Below are positions 61,587-64,000 of a stretch of DNA of 64,000 nucleotides, piece after piece; position 1 is the first letter of the stretch; each line of letters opens with the position of its first letter. Origin of the DNA: G963678255 sp963678255 (GTDB lineage: Bacteria; Cloacimonadota; Cloacimonadia; Cloacimonadales; WRIO01); assembly GCA_963678255.2 (NCBI GenBank), contig CAXXTW010000001.1, positions 682,001 to 746,000 of the forward strand, in the 5' to 3' direction. A model generated the notes under the pieces. The model saw only the letters and a list, made by a program, of their open reading frames with translations. It was not told the origin of the DNA and did no database searches. Made by a program: the position numbers and the translations under genes.

Positions 61587-62777
61587 TACACGAACTTAAT
61601 TGGTTTTCGGATAACTCAATTTTTAATAAGATGCAATCGAGTCCCAATAAAGGATGCTAATTCTTCTTTATCATTCACTGAATTTTTAAAAAAACCTAAA
61701 ATAGCCTCTTTAAAAACAGTAAACTTTTCATAAAACTTGTTATTGATAACCTTAATTCTCATAAATTTCCATAATCTTTCAATTAAATTCAAATTTGGTG
61801 AATATGGAGGCAAAAAGATCACTTCGATTTTTGAACTTTTAATATATTCCATCACTTTCTTATTTCTATAATACCTCGCATTATCAAGTATCAAATAGAT
61901 TTTAGATTTATATTTATAAGAATTCTCAATTTTTTTAAAAAAACTAAGAGTATTGTCAGCATTTAAAGTAACATCTTCATGAATAATAATATCTTGGTTT
62001 TTTGGATTATATGCCCCTTGAATATTAATTCTGCTTCTACCTGTATTACTTTTTATTTCTATACGCTCACCTTCTTTAATCCATGCTTTGCTACATACAG
62101 TATTATGCTGAGGATGTACTCCATCCACAAATAAGATAACTTCATCATCTTCTAAATTTTCTTCCAGATCTTCATACATTTCTTTAAATTCTTCTTGTTT
62201 TACAGGATCTATCCCAGATGGTACTAAAGTCGTATATTTATACTTATATCCTAATCTGTGTAAAAGAGCGATTGCTCCTGACTCGCTGTATTCAATCTCC
62301 ATGTTTTCTTTAATGAAAAGGATCAATTGTTTGCTGTCGCTCATGATGTTTTCCAAAAGGTACTGTTCAATTTGTGCAATTTGATCATCACTTAACTTAC
62401 CTGAATACAATTTATAGTCATCACCAAGCCAGCTATAAAGAGATGTTCTGTTTTTGAATTTCCTAATCCAGTTTGATACTGTGCCTTCATCAATTAAGAG
62501 TATTTTGCAGATTTCTGAAGAGGTATAACCATCATTAAAAAGTAAAATACATTTTATCCTATCGCAGAATTTACTGTCTTTTGTTTGCTTATGGAGACTT
62601 TTTAGGTCTCTTATTTCTTGTTCACTTAATTTATTTATCATACAGATAATATAAGTATATTCTAAACAAATGCAAATTATTTTTTTATATAATTTATACT
62701 ATTTATGAGATTTATTTTTATAGACACTATTTATAGACCTCTTGTCTTTAAATCTTAAAACCAAATTGATTTGAGTA
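61587..62777 (-). mobile_element. IS630-family (Tc1/mariner-like) insertion sequence (1191 bp)
   Basis: Imperfect 21-bp inverted repeats mark the ends: TACACGAACTTAATTGGTTT(T) on the left and the complement of the right end (TACTCAAATCAATTTGGTTT). The element is flanked by a TA duplication (61585-61586 and 62778-62779), the usual IS630 target. Comparison with the uninterrupted duplicate A confirms both junctions. It carries one transposase gene on the - strand. Confidence 0.92.
61616..62641 (-). CDS. IS630-family transposase
   Basis: The 341-residue protein has a helix-turn-helix region ('GYTSSEICKILLIDEGTVSN' and 'WIRKFKN') and a DDE domain: Asp in 'EVILFVDGVHPQHN', Asp in 'IYLILDNARYYRNKK', and Glu in 'PPYSPNLNLIERLWKFMRI'. 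This is the classical IS630 layout in a single intact frame of normal length. It is probably an active transposase, and no frameshift is needed for expression. Confidence 0.94.
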   Translation of the reverse strand: MINKLSEQEIRDLKSLHKQTKDSKFCDRIKCILLFNDGYTSSEICKILLIDEGTVSNWIRKFKNRTSLYSWLGDDYKLYSGKLSDDQIAQIEQYLLENIMSDSKQLILFIKENMEIEYSESGAIALLHRLGYKYKYTTLVPSGIDPVKQEEFKEMYEDLEENLEDDEVILFVDGVHPQHNTVCSKAWIKEGERIEIKSNTGRSRINIQGAYNPKNQDIIIHEDVTLNADNTLSFFKKIENSYKYKSKIYLILDNARYYRNKKVMEYIKSSKIEVIFLPPYSPNLNLIERLWKFMRIKVINNKFYEKFTVFKEAILGFFKNSVNDKEELASFIGTRLHLIKN

Positions 62778-62779
62778 TA

Positions 62780-64000
62780 ATAACAAAATGTATGATGGGA
62801 CAAGGGGGGGGAGGTATTAGTATTACAGGAGCTCCCCATAACGCTACAGCTTATTTAGAAAATAATAAAATTTTTAATTGTAAATCTCTATTAATGGGTG
62901 GAGGATTATCAATTTCGGGAAATAGTATAGTTACATTTTCTGAAATTATTAGGAATTCGATATTTAACAATTCTTCTTTGTGTGGAAAAGATATTTCAGT
63001 AGATGATTGTCAATATGACACAGAAATATATTTAGATAAAAGTAGTGTAGTTTTAGACAGAGCAGATCAGTTTTTTATACTTCATAATTTTTCTGGTCCA
63101 TATTTAGGTACTCAAGTTACGGTTGATATCCTTCAAGGGTTTTTACCCAGCATAAATCACGATTTATATGTAGCACCTTGGGGTAATGATTTAAACTCAG
63201 GTTTAAATCCGAATAATCCCTTAAAGACTATTGATTATGCAACAAAGATCATCGCTTCTGATTCAATAAATCAAAAAACAGTTCATTTAGCTGCTGGAAC
63301 CTATTCCCGAACTCAGAATCAGCAGAAATTCCCTTTCTCTATTAAACCAGATACCAAATTGATCGGTGCAGGTATGGATGAAACAATCTTCGATGATGAA
63401 AACCATGGAAAAGTTCTAGGTGGGAATGTTTTTGAAAAAGATGTTGAAGCTGGGAAATTTTCACTAATAAATGGTGGTAATAGTCAATCAGGTTCTTCAT
63501 TAGGTTTTAGAGGTAACCATGTGAACATCTACGATATAAAACTCTCTGATAGCAAATTGAATGATTCGACAGGAATTGGAATAGGTTTATCAAATTATGG
63601 ATTTATTAAAAATATAATCGTAAAAAATAACTCCAGTTCGACCTCTTCTATGGGGATGGATGCAATAAATAATAAATATACCTATATTGAAAATGTGATT
63701 ATCGACAGTCTTAAAACTACCCATACACAAGGTGGAGGGGTCGGGGTCTCTATTGTTAATGTTGAAAACCTTGTTGTCAATAATATGTCTATTACAAATT
63801 GTCAGGCTTTTGATCCATGGGTCTTTCAATTGGCAAATTTCATTGAAGACGTTCCCACTGAGCTTCATGATCCAATTTTGAATAATGTATTGGTCGCTAA
63901 CAATCATACAACTCGTGGAGATTGGGATTTAGCTAAAGTAATCTTTATGGATAATTACAATACTATCCATGCGAACAACTGGACGATAGCTAATAATACA
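62780..64000 (+). pseudogene. Secreted beta-helix protein (duplicate B), 3' part, runs off the window
   Basis: In frame with 61164-61586 after removal of the IS, this reads 407 codons without a stop to the window edge ('ITKCMMGQGGGGISITGAPH', 'HDLYVAPWGNDLNSGLNPNN', ...). The region from about 63120 onward is almost identical to duplicate A from about 59430, while 62830-63110 is clearly diverged from it. It has no start codon of its own after the IS. The C-terminal sorting domain would lie beyond the window. Confidence 0.85.

Noticed and set aside
61164..61733. Free-standing 189-aa gene
   Set aside because: Its last 48 codons lie inside the IS630 element; it is the truncated 5' end of the duplicated beta-helix gene.

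Overview
The window is visibly AT-rich and gene-dense, with nearly all genes on the + strand. It looks like a chromosomal segment from a fermentative bacterium of the FCB group, and Candidatus Cloacimonadota is my best guess. The reasons are a FlgD-like/Por-type C-terminal sorting domain on secreted beta-helix proteins (NYPNPFNPETTIKY...KMLLMK), the tail of a B12-dependent lysine/ornithine 5,6-aminomutase, tandem phosphotransbutyrylase genes that would suit amino-acid fermentation to butyrate or acetate, and Bacteroidetes-like RHS and 'GIG..NPT..LEVNG' surface proteins. The phylum call is an inference; no rRNA or tRNA gene was seen.

Layout. (1) 1-173: 3' end of the aminomutase beta subunit, then a terminator. 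(2) 489-12180: a type II secretion / type IV pilus-like operon: pseudopilins, a GspF platform, GspE ATPase, GspD secretin, and GspL/M/C (PilMN/O/P)-like genes. An IS66-family element (3958-5569, 8-bp target duplication) splits gspF, and the lost C-terminus can be read beyond it. (3) 12238-25385: a 2720-aa secreted RHS protein starts 57 bp after the last secretion gene. It is followed by a broken two-domain TonB-C-like gene, an orphan RHS tip carrying an M23 peptidase with a putative secreted immunity partner, and a decayed stretch holding an RHS relic, 38-bp tandem repeats and a truncated S23 four-helix-bundle gene. (4) 25386-33219: a sugar-uptake operon: a solute-binding protein fused to a permease, a second permease with a repeat-filled insertion of about 500 residues, and a cytoplasmic GH38 alpha-mannosidase.

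(5) 33854-52169: mostly housekeeping genes: patatin phospholipase, EamA transporter, alkaline-phosphatase-superfamily protein, zinc-ribbon membrane protein, TatD nuclease, a 1307-aa HEAT-like protein, MazG, a histidine kinase, the Nnr NAD(P)HX repair enzyme, a Na/Pi cotransporter, two tandem phosphate butyryltransferases, RpiB and GlyA. (6) 52435-55009: an IS21-family element (IstA/IstB) with three 17-bp terminal repeats at each end. (7) 55454-64000: three secreted right-handed beta-helix proteins. The second and third are recent tandem duplicates, and the third is interrupted by an IS630-family element at a TA dinucleotide and runs off the window.

How it fits together: the secretion operon and RHS gene may form one export/antagonism locus, now damaged by an IS in gspF. 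The RHS region has the usual build of a polymorphic-toxin locus (long core gene, displaced tip, immunity genes, pseudogenes). The transport operon probably imports mannose-containing oligosaccharides for cytoplasmic hydrolysis. Three IS families and several broken genes show that the accessory parts of this segment are actively rearranging.
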